Below, piece by piece: positions 24,691-36,162 of a stretch of DNA of 64,000 nt. The notes under the pieces are model-generated. The model was not told the origin of the DNA. It ran no database searches and saw only the letters and a list, made by a program, of their open reading frames with translations. The number at the start of each line of letters is the position of its first letter. The first letter of the stretch is position 1. This DNA comes from Poronia punctata (lineage: Eukaryota > Ascomycota > Sordariomycetes > Xylariales > Xylariaceae). The translations under genes and the position numbers were made by a program. The stretch is from NCBI GenBank assembly GCA_022579005.1, contig MU401512.1:62001-126000 (forward strand). The letters run 5' to 3'.

Positions 24691-26093
24691 ATGGCTTCCC
24701 ACTTTGCTGTTTCAACACCTTCACCACCTGGTAGTATCCGCACTCCAGGCACCCCCAAACACGGCTACAGCGACAACTGGGAACCTTTCTCTCCTCGCAA
24801 ATCTGCCCGCATCTCTTCCCAGCAATTAGCGAATCGCACACCATCTCCTCGCTCATCAAATCAATCCGCCCAATCTTCCACAAAGTTGTCTTCAAAGTCA
24901 GCCACAACTTTCTCGACTCCCGGCACTTCGCCCCATAAGAAACGAGCGCCCGTCATGGATTCCGTTCGACGTGCATCGACTGCCGCGACTGCAAAACGCG
25001 CATTTGATGCCGGTGATGCCCTAGGAACCACCCCCAACCCCAAACCCCAGGAAAAGCCGCAAAGTGCCATTTCCAGTTCGCAGAGACTCGAGATGCTACC
25101 CACTCCTGCCAAGACCCCGCGCAAGCAACCCGATGCGAAAGCGGAGGCTGCATCCCGCGCCGTGGCACGCAACCTCTTTGGCTCCGGAGCAAACATCCTA
25201 GCTACTCCCCATAAGAAGGCCAAGAGATATACCGGATTGTCATTAGACAGCTTCAGAGCCGAAGAAGTGGCGGAGGACATTGAGATCTTTACCGACACCC
25301 GCGATCACGTCCCACAAGTCGATAATAGTACCGACAACCCTTTCTTTGGGCCTAGTGCTCCTGCTGAGCCCCCTCTCCGACGAAGCAAGCGCAAGCAGGT
25401 TGTTATCCCCGGCGAGGGCAAGCAGGCAGTCGAAGACGCTGTCAAACGCTCTGATGGAGTGCTCGTAGTATTGTAAGCTTTTTTCTATTGTGATTACTTC
25501 CTAGCCTCTGACCGCGCACTACCCAGCTCCGATACTAACATGCACATCACAGCCGAGGAAAGAAGATTTTCCGCAAATTCTCGGAAATTAATGATACCGA
25601 TTTTGACGGTGAGGCTGACGGCGAAGATGGAATCGGTGCAGAGAACGGTGGTCAAACCCGCCGCCAACGCCCGATGACTCGGTCTTCCATCAAACCCCGT
25701 CTACTCTTTCCCCGCGAGACCAAGGGCAAGCAGGTCGCTTCTATTACTGCTGAGCTTGAAGACGAAGAAGCTCCCACCGACATCGAGGATCACGTCACCG
25801 GTGGTACAGATGAGCAAGTTCTCGAGCCAGAGACTCCAGCCTACGCAGCCGAAGACGAAGCGAAGACACCTGCGGCTCCCCGTTTTGCTCCTGCCTCGCC
25901 ACCCAGTACCGCGAGAGCCACACGATCCATGGACAAGCTCCGCGATGCTGAGACCCCCATGAAGCAGCCTAAAGTCCGGAGCCCCTTCGATGGCTGGCGT
26001 CGTTCCAAGAGCCGGGCCGTTACACAGGGCCAGAAGCGAGGAGGCGAAGCCCTCGCCCAGTCTCCAGCGAGCACTAAACGTCCTCGTGCTTGA
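24691..26093 (+). CDS. Unrecognised Ser/Pro-rich protein with CDK-type sites (two exons)
   Basis: I do not recognise this protein. Exon 1 is 24691-25472 and exon 2 is 25553-26093, with an 80-nt intron (GTAAGC donor, ATCACAG acceptor), giving 440 residues. The first two-thirds is disordered and dense in S/T-P-x-K/R sites (SPRK, SPHK, TPRK, TPHKK), the CDK consensus, plus basic clusters that could be nuclear localisation signals. Blocks that look conserved rather than random are AVARNLFGSGANILATPHKK, KRYTGLSLDSFRAEE, DIEIFTDTRDHVPQVD with DNPFFG, and FRGKKIFRKF across the intron. The end is basic. A nuclear, cell-cycle-regulated protein is an inference from composition only. ATG 24691 is preferred over 24586 because the extension is atypical. 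It shares a divergent promoter with DUO1. Confidence 0.75.
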
Positions 26094-27428
26094 AATACGG
26101 CGGCGGACTTTGGTGTTAATGTCAATTGAGTTTGCCATGCTTTACACAGTTTATATGGGGTTTTCTCGGCCTGTGGAGTCTACTAGCGAAGACAGCAATT
26201 CGGTGCATTTTGTTGGCTCCTGAGTAGGTAGACTGCTCTTGTTTGTATTATTTGTTCACGGGGCATAGGGCATGGTTATTGCCAAGGGAAACCCGGCAAG
26301 GAACGACTCGGCTGACAAAACGGTGTTCGGGGCGTTTGGTAGTAAAGTTGATGGCCTTGATGAGAATGAAGATGGGAATGCGGCAGGTTAAGCCTGTGCT
26401 TACATAGGTTACCATGTCTGTTTTTCTCGTCACCCTCGATAGGATGAGGCGATTGCGAGGTCTCAGATCGGCTAGAGACCCGCAATAGGCGAATAGTAAA
26501 TGTTAATTTTTATCCCCTACGTGCGCTTTGATCTCGGCATTATTATGCCCGTTCATGTGATGGTTGTTTTCTCATCGGGCAACTAGGAGAATTTGCCCAG
26601 TCTCAACCTTGTGTGTTCCTGGCAATCACCTGCTGGCAATGACAAGCCTCTGTCTGTTCATTCTGCCTATCTCGATGTTTTCGAATCGTGCTCACCAGCA
26701 AAACACAATGTAAACATACGAGTACACGTAGGTCCGAGGTTACTACCTTTATAGTCATATGGTACCATAACATAAGGTACGTGTACGTACTTGTACAAGC
26801 ACTTCAGAATTTAGTACATGATGTAGATAGCGTTTCTTTATGCAGAGAATGTAAATATATAATCATATACATCGCAGCGTACTACAAGTATATTCCCGTT
26901 TTCTTTGTACCCATCATTATTGTATCCGATGTAGACTCTTGCGTCACTTTGAAGTGGAATGTCGAGTTCAAACCGACAGGTCGGGAAAACAACAAGCTAA
27001 CCTACATATAGGTTAGACTAGATACATCAGCTAATTGATTTCAATGATTGCCCCGCCCCCACCATAGATTGTCGTCCTCCTCACATGCCTTACCTAGGTG
27101 CCTAGGTAGGTGCCTTGTCTAGCAAAAGGTTTCAACTTGACAAAACGCAAGACGTTCTAGTTTCCTCGTCATGATTATCCGAGTGATGTTACTGGCCCAG
27201 TATACAGTTGTGTTTCATTTATAGAATCAGACAGCGCCTCGACCCCATAGCATTCACTCTGCTCGTGCTACCTTCCTCAAACCTGCAGTCCTGGACCGCC
27301 AATTGAACAAGGAAGCCGAGTTCTTCAAGCCCCCCGGATAGTCAAACGGAGACTTTTCCGTTCGTATCACACCAGTTACCTACTTATATCAACCAATCCT
27401 CGCTTCGGACACAGGTTAAAATATACAG
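26094..27428. other. Spacer upstream of the Pby1-like gene
   Basis: About 1.3 kb between two genes that both read rightwards. It holds TACGAGTA (26717-26724) within a GTAC-rich stretch (26710-26800) and CCTAGGTGCCTAGGTAGG-like words near 27093. Nothing gene-like was found. Confidence 0.55.
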
Positions 27429-30203
27429 ATGCATATCCTAGTTACGAACGACGATGGCCCTCCGGGTCCTGCTTCCCCATACGTCCATAGTTTAGTGCGT
27501 GCACTGCAGAAGGCTGGGCACACTGTGTCGGTATGCCTGCCCGACACACAGCGGTCATGGATCGGGAAGGCACATATGATAGGACAGACCGTGAAGCCTC
27601 TCTACTACCGCCCTCCTGCCACTTACAATACGCTAGACGACACCACAGCGCAAGGCACGACGCACCCACGCCCGAGCCGTGGAAGTGATGCGGTCGAGGA
27701 ATGGGTCCTTGTAGACGGTACACCGGCCTCTTGCGCTCAGATCGGCCTGCATCATGTATTCCGCGAGCGGGGGCCCGTTGACTTGGTGGTGTCGGGCCCC
27801 AACTTTGGCCGCAATTCGACCGCGTTGTTTGCCTTGAGTTCTGGGACCTTGGGTGCTGCGTTGGAGGCTGCCGTGTGCAGACGGCGTGCCATCGCCCTGA
27901 GCTTCGCGCACTTTAAGGGCCAGCAGAATCCCAAGGAGCCTGCTATCGTCGAGCAAGCAATTCGGCACAGTGTACGGGTGATCGAAGCCCTGGCGGCGCA
28001 GTGGCCCACCGATGGGTCCGTGGACCTATATACGGTCAACGTCCCGTTGCTCCCGGGTCTCGAGTCCCGCCGTACCATATTTACTCCCATGCTACAGAAT
28101 TATTGGGGCGATGGCGGCACCTGCTTCACGGAGGTCGAAGGAAGTATTGGTGGCGAAGATGAGGAGGAAGAACGCATTCGCGGTTCCGAGGGTGGCCCGC
28201 AAGACAAGGCCGCGGACGGAGAAGAGACAGAAAAAGGCGGTCTTATACATAGACATTTCAAGTGGAAGCCGAGGTTTGAAGATGTGTATCAGAGTGTGGA
28301 AGATGCGCCTCCGGGGAATGATGGGTGGGCAGTCAAAGAGGGCCATACCAGGTACGTTGTACACCCCCTTTTCCCCATGCAGGGAAAGGTCCAATAAGGC
28401 CTGAGTCTGGCCATTTTGTGCTGACAATCGACGCAGCGTTACACCTCTAAAGGCCAATTTCTTTCAAGCAGCATCGAAGTTGCATGGTACCGACTTGAAC
28501 CTGTGAGTGAGTATCTTGCCAGCCTCGTTCTGTTATGTTTGGTTCCAAGAGCGGGTGGGCGATCCCGTTAAACCAGGTCAATTGGATACTGGGAGCCGAA
28601 TGTCGGCCTTTTGCGTTACATGGGCAGGGTTTTCTGCGTTTCGAGGCTCCTGTAAAGTGGACATTCGTCTAAAAGATTGGCTGGCCTGTAATTTTTGCAT
28701 TGCTTGGAGTCGACGCCAGATGGGTTCCTGTATCTTACGTCTTGCGCCAATTATAGGGAGAATCTTAAGTCCGTTAAAGAGCAGCTACCTCCTCTTCTAT
28801 CTGGCGAGTCGAAAATAAGTCTACGTCCCAAGAACAAATTACATGCAGTTATCGCATACGACGATGCGTACGTACAACCGCTCATCGTCTCTGCACTGAA
28901 CACACTACTGCCACCGGATTCCTTCGCCATGATCACGGTGCTGTCCGACAGCACTAAGGATGATGTTATCCCACTGGGCGACCTTTTGCCGGACCCCAAC
29001 TCGAATGTTCTCCAGGTGACGGCCTACGAGGCTATAGATTGGGACTTTGTCGCCTCGCACCCAGGAACATGTTTGGTGAATAGCTACATGCTGCGCAAGG
29101 CGCTTATAAGAAAGCACTACCTCGCATCGACGGTGGAACACTGGGTTGCCAAACGTCCACAGTCCGTGTTGAAGGATCATGTGAAACGTGCCGAGGCGTT
29201 CGAAGTCGACTATGCCGAATTCTTAGACGATGCACTCGTCGACGCATTTGATCTTAGGGCTAGCCTAGAGAGGAACGAGACCTTGATAAGTACGGGGGGA
29301 GAGGCGGAAGCACAAGGTGTGGAATGGTGGATTCTCAAACCCGGCATGAGCGATCGAGGACAGGGCATTCGGCTTTTCTGCTCTATGGCTCAGTTACAGG
29401 ACATATTCGACGAGTGGGAGGCCGAGAGACCCGATAGCGAGGACGAAGATGAAGACGAAGACGGTGTGGGAGCCGAGAATGAAGGTGACTACATAACCAC
29501 TTCGCAGCTCCGCCACTTTGTCGCTCAGCCGTATATCGACCCGCCGCTATTGCTGCCAGGCGACAATCGGAAATTCCACATCCGCACCTACGTTGCGTGC
29601 ATAGGCGGTCTCGATGTCTACGTATATAAACCTATGCTGGCGCTCTTCGCAGGAAAGCCGTACAGACGCCCCGAATATACCGCTCCGGGCTCGAAATCGG
29701 AGGCTAATTCCACGGACATTGACCTCGAGGCACACCTCACGAATACATGTCTTCAGCGGTCTGTAGCGGATAACACGGTTCAACCCTTCTGGTCCTTAAC
29801 TCTCCCACCCCTCCGCCCGTCCTCTTCATCACACGTGGGGGACGAGGAGAAGGACGCCAAGACGCACATATTTGACCAAATATGTGCCGTCACGGGCGAG
29901 GTCTTTGAGGCGGCAGCACGGAGCATGCAGATGCATTTCCGGCCCCTCGAGAACGCGTTCGAACTATACGGACTGGATTTCTTGATCGACGCCACGGGTC
30001 AAGTGTACCTCCTCGAAGTCAACGCGTTCCCGGATTTCCGACAGACGGGCGAGGAGTTGAAGGATCTCGTCGCCGGGCTGTGGAGTCGGGTTCTCGCCCG
30101 CGCTATCGGAGGATTCTTTAAGGAGGGCGGCGATGAAAATAAAGGGGGTGAAGCAGAGGACGGGGATCTTGTTCATGTTAGACATGTGGATTTGGGATTT
30201 TAG
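27429..30203 (+). CDS. PBY1: SurE-like + tubulin-tyrosine-ligase-like fusion, Pby1 type (three exons)
   Basis: A two-domain fungal protein; yeast Pby1 associates with P-bodies and binds decapping factors, and its enzymatic reaction is not settled. Exons: 27429-28351, 28437-28502 and, less certainly, 28757-30203, giving 811 residues. Residues 1-330 are a SurE-type phosphatase fold: VTNDDGPPGP at the N-terminus (metal-binding Asp pair) and SGPNFGRNST near residue 120. From about residue 355 a TTL ATP-grasp domain follows: AYDDAYVQPLIVSAL, WWILKPGMSDRGQGIRLF, FHIRTYVACIGGLDVYVYKP, HLTNTCLQ and ELYGLDFLIDATGQVYLLEV. Exon 3 was placed at the acceptor TTATAG because it alone keeps phase among nearby AG sites. 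That makes intron 2 254 nt, much longer than its neighbours, so a missed small exon is possible. Confidence 0.88.
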
Positions 30204-31647
30204 GTGCCCCTGACGTTGAAGGATAGGCTGCCATCTTGAAAACTCTACTGCTATTATTTGCATATACACGTATGACTGGTGGGAGTTTAAAAAGTCATGT
30301 TCTTTAAATCCTACCTACTATATTTTCTGTGTCATGGTGGACTGTGATGGTGTGCTCTTGCTTGAGCCCCCAGACCGAGTATCTGGAGTCCTAGACACCG
30401 AGCTTGGCGCCCTCTACCTCCCATACCTGCTAACTATCTGACAGGAAAAAGAGACTGGTGGCTATCCCTGTTGTATCTCTGCTCGGGGTCTCATTGCAAC
30501 ACCACTTGTTTATTGTACTCGAACACATAGGCACTAAAAGTGACAATAGAAAAAAAAAAGCCTCACTTGTTACGTCAAGGGCAAGTTGACAATACATACA
30601 TGCCTGTCGACCATTTGCTAAATGTAAGTATGACTCAAATCTGCTCGGTTGGCCGCAAAGTCGAGCCTACGTATTAGGAGGTATGGATTTCATTGTATAG
30701 GTAACCTTCCTCTTCTATCAAAGCCCTAAAATGATATACAGACGGAGAAAGGGCAAAAAAGGTACACGTAAAAGATGCCAGATGTCTACATGTATGAATA
30801 CAAGTAGATCAGATGACTCACGAACCTAGTCACGACGTGGGTTGGAGTAGGTGGGTGGTATATATGTAGACGGACATGAATGGTGACTCAAACTGCTTAG
30901 AACCAAGTTTGCATGCAGGTAATAAAATACATGCTATTTGTCTTGCATCTGAGCATAATGTTATGTATGTTGTTGAAGATAACAAGATGAAGCTATCAAT
31001 GTTGTAAGAACAGTAGGTATCAATGTAAAGTCAGATGTGCTTACTAACCTCATTAGTAAGAGGGTAAGTACTGCAAGCGGATCCAATTGTCCTATTATAT
31101 TCATCACTAATCACGCTTCAGATTTAACCTGCACCGACGCGTCAAAATGAGTGGGACAATCTATTAAGACCGTTGTTGTTTTTAAACCTGTTAGAAGTAT
31201 TTACCCCACCGAATACCCCCCCACGGTCCTTTTCCTGTACCAAAACTGCCTGGTGCCAAAGTACCATTTCCTAAATGGGACGTAGGGGTACATGCGCCGA
31301 AACATTGATGTCAACGGACTGTGCGCGACCCGACGCGCTGCCAGCTGCCTCCTAGGCAACTAAATTGAAAACCAAACGCGGGACCCTTGCAATTTAGCAA
31401 GGTTCCAATCTCTACCTCACATTCCATTCATTCACACTGCCAAATTTGTTTTGTAATAGCTTCACGCCGGTAAAAGACTTGACCAAGTTCTTCTACGTGT
31501 ACATCTCCTATCTTGTCTCTTCAGACCCGAGTCCTAGGTCATCCCGGCGCGATTGTCTTTCATCACAAACCTGCGACTATACCGACTTGTCATGTTCTTC
31601 TTACCCTTTGATTTCTTATAGTTGTTAAAAGCGGTCTTGTTTACTCG
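30204..31647. other. Spacer upstream of the RTT107/BRC1 gene
   Basis: About 1.4 kb. A perfect GACGCGTC containing the MCB core ACGCGT (31137-31142) lies about 500 bp before the next start codon, with CGACGCGC near 31330. Otherwise A/T-rich sequence with TAGGTA and TATGTA words. No gene-like frame. Confidence 0.5.
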
Positions 31648-34435
31648 ATGGCGGACCAACAATCCCCGGGCCTTTTTGGCCTGTGTACATTTGTCTTTGT
31701 GCCTAGCAAAGAGTTACCGGATAGTATGATCGAACAGGTATGTTTTTTTCCCTCGGATTTGTTTGGCCTCGTTGTTTCTTGGAATCGCCGTTGCAGTCTG
31801 GTCGCGAGCTGTGTCGAGTCACGCTGCTAACTAGTAGATAAAAAAGCTCGCCCAAAGTGTGGAAAAGTATGGAGGCCAAGTCGTCCCTCGCAAACGCGAC
31901 TTCTCCCTGCCTCTTGCCAATGTCACCCATATCATAGCCAATACGATCGAGTTCCCCCAGTATACCCAAGCAACCGAGATGATGATTCCTGTGGTCAGGT
32001 CCAAGTGGGTATCCATGTCTCTCGCCAAAGGAAAACAGGCTCAGATCCGGCCATACACGCCGGATCCTCGTATGATATTTTCCGATGTCATGCTGTCCTG
32101 TGCCGACATACCGAACAACGACAAGGAAGCCATCATCGGCGCAACCATGGCCATGGGAGGCATGGACTCGGAGAATGTCACAAAGCTCACCACTCATATA
32201 TGTGCCCTCTCCATGGACCATGAAAAGGTCAAGATTGCGATAGAAAAGAAGCATAAGTGCAAGATTGTCTTACCTCACTGGTGAGAAAACCTCTGTCTTG
32301 CCTGCCGAGAGGCGACATATTGGATCGCATCTGACTCTTCTCATGTTAGGTTTGACGACTGCTTCAAGCTCGGAAAGAGGATTGACGAAGGCCCCTACCT
32401 ACTACCGGATCCAGAGATCCTGCGTGTCCCGCCTGAGCGGTTTATCGAGCCCCAATGCAGCCCGTACATTGAAGGTGCAATCTCGGCTCGCCCGGACTAC
32501 ATACCTCCTCCAGATTCCACCGAGAGGGAGTTACGCCTGACCGTGTTTAAGGAGAAGAAGATTATGCTCGGCAGCGACCTGGACATGAGGCCCCGACTGA
32601 AACAGATTATCGTCGGTCTAATAATGAAAGGAGAGGGCCAGATGACGGACAAGGCAGATGAATGCGATTGGCTTGTTTGCCGCTATAGAGACACACCTGA
32701 GTATATAAAGGCTTCCCAGCTCCGGAAAACGGTTGGCAATATGGCCTGGCTATTCTATCTCATACAGCACGATGAATGGTCTAATCCTTTGCATCGTCTG
32801 CTCCACTATCCCGAGCCACGAGACGGCATCCCGGGCTTTAAAGATATGAAGATATCAGTATCCAATTACGGCGGAGAGGCTCGGATTTATCTGGAGAACC
32901 TGATCAAATCCGCGGGTGCTACCTTCACCAAGACCATGAAGGCCGATAACACGCACCTTATCACAGCGAGAGACAACAGCGAGAAGTGTGACGCGGCCCG
33001 CGACTGGAATATCGACATGATAAACCATCTTTGGATCGAAGAGAGCTATGCAAAGTGTGAGAAACAGACACTAACCTTGGCCAAATACACATGCTTCCCT
33101 CCCCGTACGAATCTTGGAGAGATTATTGGTCAGACATTCTTTGACGAGAAGAAACTGGAAGCTCTGTATTTCCCGGGTGGTCCCGTACGGCCTAGCGCGG
33201 CACCCAGCCGTAAGCGGAAAGCTTTGTCGACCGCCGACCAGAACTCCTTCGCCGACAGCACTTCTGGAGCAGCAGGGGGCCGAGAGTTCGATGTCATGAA
33301 GGACGTCGAAATGGGGCACATGGAGGAGGTCGAAGATTTACCGCGACCTACGAAACGCCGCTCTACCGAGTTTAGCACACCGGCACGCGGACGTCACGTT
33401 CGTTCCGGAAAGGAGAACGAGACCCCTTCGACCGTAGCGTCGTCAAGCCGAAGTGCCAAGGATAAAGCGTTGGGAAGAATATCCAGCTTGGCGCCCGATA
33501 TTGCTCTATATGAGAAAGAAAAGAAGCGAGGAGTAAAGGATGGCCACTGGGGCGGAAAACGAGCAGCCGATTTAATCGAGCGTGAGAATTTACACCGCCG
33601 ACAAACCTCTAGCCCGGCGGCTGGCGAAGACAAGGACGCAAAAGCTGAGAAAAGAGCCAGCAAGAAGACGAAGCCGACCCTTCCAGCAATAGAAACTAGG
33701 GTTATCCTAACGGGCTTCAAACGATGGGTGAACGACAAACATAAGGAAGACGCTGACCGCGTAAGTTTTTGGTTTTGTTTTCGGATGACTGGTATGCTAA
33801 TTGCTTAATGCTAGAAAAAACTGCGTGATCTGGGTATCTTCGTCGTCCAAGACGGTCAACCCTGCGATTATCTGATTGCTCCGCAATTGGTCCGAACCGT
33901 CAAATTTCTGCGTAACCTATCCAAGGGAGCCGTGGTGCTCTCGTCAACCTGGATCGAAGAATGTCTGGATACTAAGCAGGTTCCGGACCCGCAGGAGTAT
34001 GTACTGAAGGACAAGGAAAACGAGAAGCGGTTCGATCTTAAACTCGAGACTTCGATCCGAAGAGCGCAAGAGAATAAGGGAAAGCTCCTTGCTGGAATTC
34101 CCATCTACTGCACAGCAGGCATTAAAAACGGCACCGAGAGCTACAAGGCCATCGCTGAGGCGAACGGTGCGATATTCATGGTCTACGGACCTAAAAGTGG
34201 AAGCACGATCAAGCCAACCAACCCGGAGGAAGACGAAAACGGACAGGAGCCCGTCTATCTCCTCAGTACCTCGACGCCGGAAGAAAAGAAGCTTTGGAAG
34301 AGGTTTGAGGATATGGCTCGCAGAGGAAATATGGAACCGCGTGTTGTTGCTTCGGACTGGTTGTTAGACATGGTCATGAGGCAGGAGGTAAGCTTTGACG
34401 AGAAGTATCTGGCGACAAAATTCTTTACAGAATAG
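31648..34435 (+). CDS. RTT107/BRC1: Multi-BRCT genome-maintenance scaffold Rtt107/Brc1 (four exons)
   Basis: Rtt107 (budding yeast) and Brc1 (fission yeast) bind gamma-H2A and bring Slx4 and Smc5/6 to stalled forks. Exons: 31648-31737, 31838-32280, 32350-33760, 33815-34435, all phase-consistent, 854 residues. The N-terminal half has a run of BRCT repeats: LFGLCTFVFVPSKELPD, then SDVMLSCADIPNNDKEAI with ITTHIC-like strands and KIVLPHWFDDCFKLG, then KIMLGSDLDMRPRLKQIIVG, then MKISVSNYGGEARIYLENLI. A disordered basic linker spans about 500-620. The C-terminal BRCT pair is at about 625-735 (TRVILTGFKRW ... VVLSSTWIEECLD) and 740-850 (IPIYCTAGIKN ... RVVASDWLLDMVM). The C-terminal pair is the expected gamma-H2A reader. 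The six-repeat layout fits the family. Confidence 0.9.
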
Positions 34436-34765
34436 CTTGCTTCGGGTTATTTTGCTGGGGATTGGGAGCTGGCTGTTAGATGGGGGGGGGTTGTCATTCC
34501 TCTGGGTACCGGGGCGTGTGTGTAGATATATGCGATACGGCGTTTGGGTGTTGCAAGAGTTGTTGCCCTTTTCTTTTCTTTGCTTTGCTTTCCTGTCCTG
34601 CCCCTGACAGCTCGAGTAATCCCGCCAGGACGGAGCGATGTCACGGCTGCGCATAGAACTCCTAGCGTTTCCTGCACATTAATGATGATTGTACAATTAC
34701 GCATATACCACTGCCTGCTTTAATTAGTTAATGAGAAACGATGTCTTTGACAATCTGAACAAATA
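34436..34765. other. Convergent spacer between RTT107 and VPS25
   Basis: A 330-bp spacer holding the 3' ends of both genes. It has T/C-rich stretches near 34560-34600. No gene. Confidence 0.6.
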
Positions 34766-35602
34766 TTAGAAAAACTTGACGCCTAGTTGATCGTCTTGAC
34801 CAAATATTTGTGCTTTGCCGCGCTTGACAAGTACTTGGAGTGCTTTTTGCAACAATTCGAGATCGAGACCGTGGAATTCTGTAGTTGAGGATCTTGTGTC
34901 AGCTCTACCCCCTTCCCAATGGTCGCTCGAGGTTTCTTTCTTTTTCTCTTTCTCTTTTCCCTCTTGACTCTCCTTCCCTTCTTGTAGCTTACCGGTCCCA
35001 ATAGTATCCTCCCCCTCACTAAGCTCATAGAGCGTGAGCACAGTCCCCTTTTGCGCGGTATCGTCAACCCAAGCCTCTATCAGCGCGGCCCATTCCTCCG
35101 GCGTCTTCCAGTAAATCCACACAACATCCCCTCCTCCTCCTCCTCCTCCTTCAGCATCGCCTCCACCACCACCACCACCACCGACGAACTCGGCTCTCCC
35201 ATCCCGTCGCATAAAGTCTAGAATCTCCCGCGCGTCGGAAAGCGCTAATCGTCTACCGATGCGTCGGTTATGAAAGAGATCGTCGGCTGTCGTGGCGGGC
35301 GAGAGCTTGAAGATTCGGTGATGGGCGCAGTAGGAGAGGATTAGGGCGGCCCATTTGGATTGTTGGCTGCGATGGGTGGTTTGGTTCGGTTGCCGGGTGA
35401 AGAATGGGGGGAAGTGGTATTCGCGGGGGAATTGGAAGGTATTGTTGTTGGTTTCTAGGTTTCTTGTTGTTGTGGTGGCGGTTGTGGTTGTGGTTGTGGT
35501 TGTGGTTGTCAGTGGTGGGGGTGTTAATTGTGCGGTTGCGCTCAGTGGTGATATAGATGTTCCTGCTGTTGTGAATGAGGGCGATGGCGATGGCGCTGCC
35601 AT
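34766..35602 (-). CDS. VPS25: ESCRT-II subunit Vps25 with low-complexity insertions (single exon)
   Basis: Vps25 is the two-winged-helix subunit of ESCRT-II that recruits Vps20/ESCRT-III during multivesicular-body sorting. The 278-residue frame carries the family core: FQFPREYHFPPFFTRQPN, then KWAALILSYCAHHRIFKLS and ALSDAREILDFMRRDGRAEF (first winged helix). Next come VVWIYWKTPEEWAALIEAWV and KGTVLTLYELSEGED (second winged helix), ending FHGLDLELLQKALQVLVKRG. It is longer than the usual 180-220 residues because of three insertions: a Thr-rich run at about residues 32-47, a Gly-rich block at about 138-160 (two poly-Gly stretches encoded by GGN repeats), and a Lys/Glu-rich segment at about 210-235. 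I keep the first ATG (35602), though the N-terminal 50 residues are low-complexity. Confidence 0.9.
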   Translation of the reverse strand: MAAPSPSPSFTTAGTSISPLSATAQLTPPPLTTTTTTTTTTATTTTRNLETNNNTFQFPREYHFPPFFTRQPNQTTHRSQQSKWAALILSYCAHHRIFKLSPATTADDLFHNRRIGRRLALSDAREILDFMRRDGRAEFVGGGGGGGGDAEGGGGGGGDVVWIYWKTPEEWAALIEAWVDDTAQKGTVLTLYELSEGEDTIGTGKLQEGKESQEGKEKEKKKETSSDHWEGGRADTRSSTTEFHGLDLELLQKALQVLVKRGKAQIFGQDDQLGVKFF

Positions 35603-36162
35603 TGTTTCTTGACCTTGTCGATTTCTGATATGAAGGGTTTTATGTTGTAGAGTAGGTAGTAAGTAAGTAAAGTGTGTAGACCTACTTCATTCATGTACAC
35701 GTAGGTATGGACAAGTAAAGTCCGATTTGGCGGGGTTGGTTTAGGAGAGCTCATGTCAAATTGGGTAACACTTATTACCCATGCGAGTACATAGGGAGTA
35801 CCTAGCGGTTCTTAGCCTAGAGGAAAACCTGCAGGTAGGACTAGGAATTCTAGGTACATGCAGGTACTTTACTTCCAACTTACGAGTATCTTGTTGTATA
35901 AAGCTACACCTTACAAAGAGGCAGACCATATAACAGTTGTAAGTCTACATAGGAGAACAATCATCGCCGACATTGTCGTTGCACATCGCAAAAAGTGTCA
36001 TCCATTAGTAACCCCGATATGAAACTCATAACCAGCTTAACTATCATCAAACCCCCCCATCCAGCCCATGTAGGCACGGCCCACCCAAACTCCCATTCAT
36101 CATCCACAAAACTCCAACATGCAACGGTCATAAATAAATAAAAAAGGGGGGAGAAGAGGACA
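35603..36162. other. Spacer between VPS25 and NDC80
   Basis: About 560 bp, the upstream region of VPS25 and 3' flank of NDC80. It contains TAGGTAC words and TACGAGTA at 35881-35888. No gene. Confidence 0.6.
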
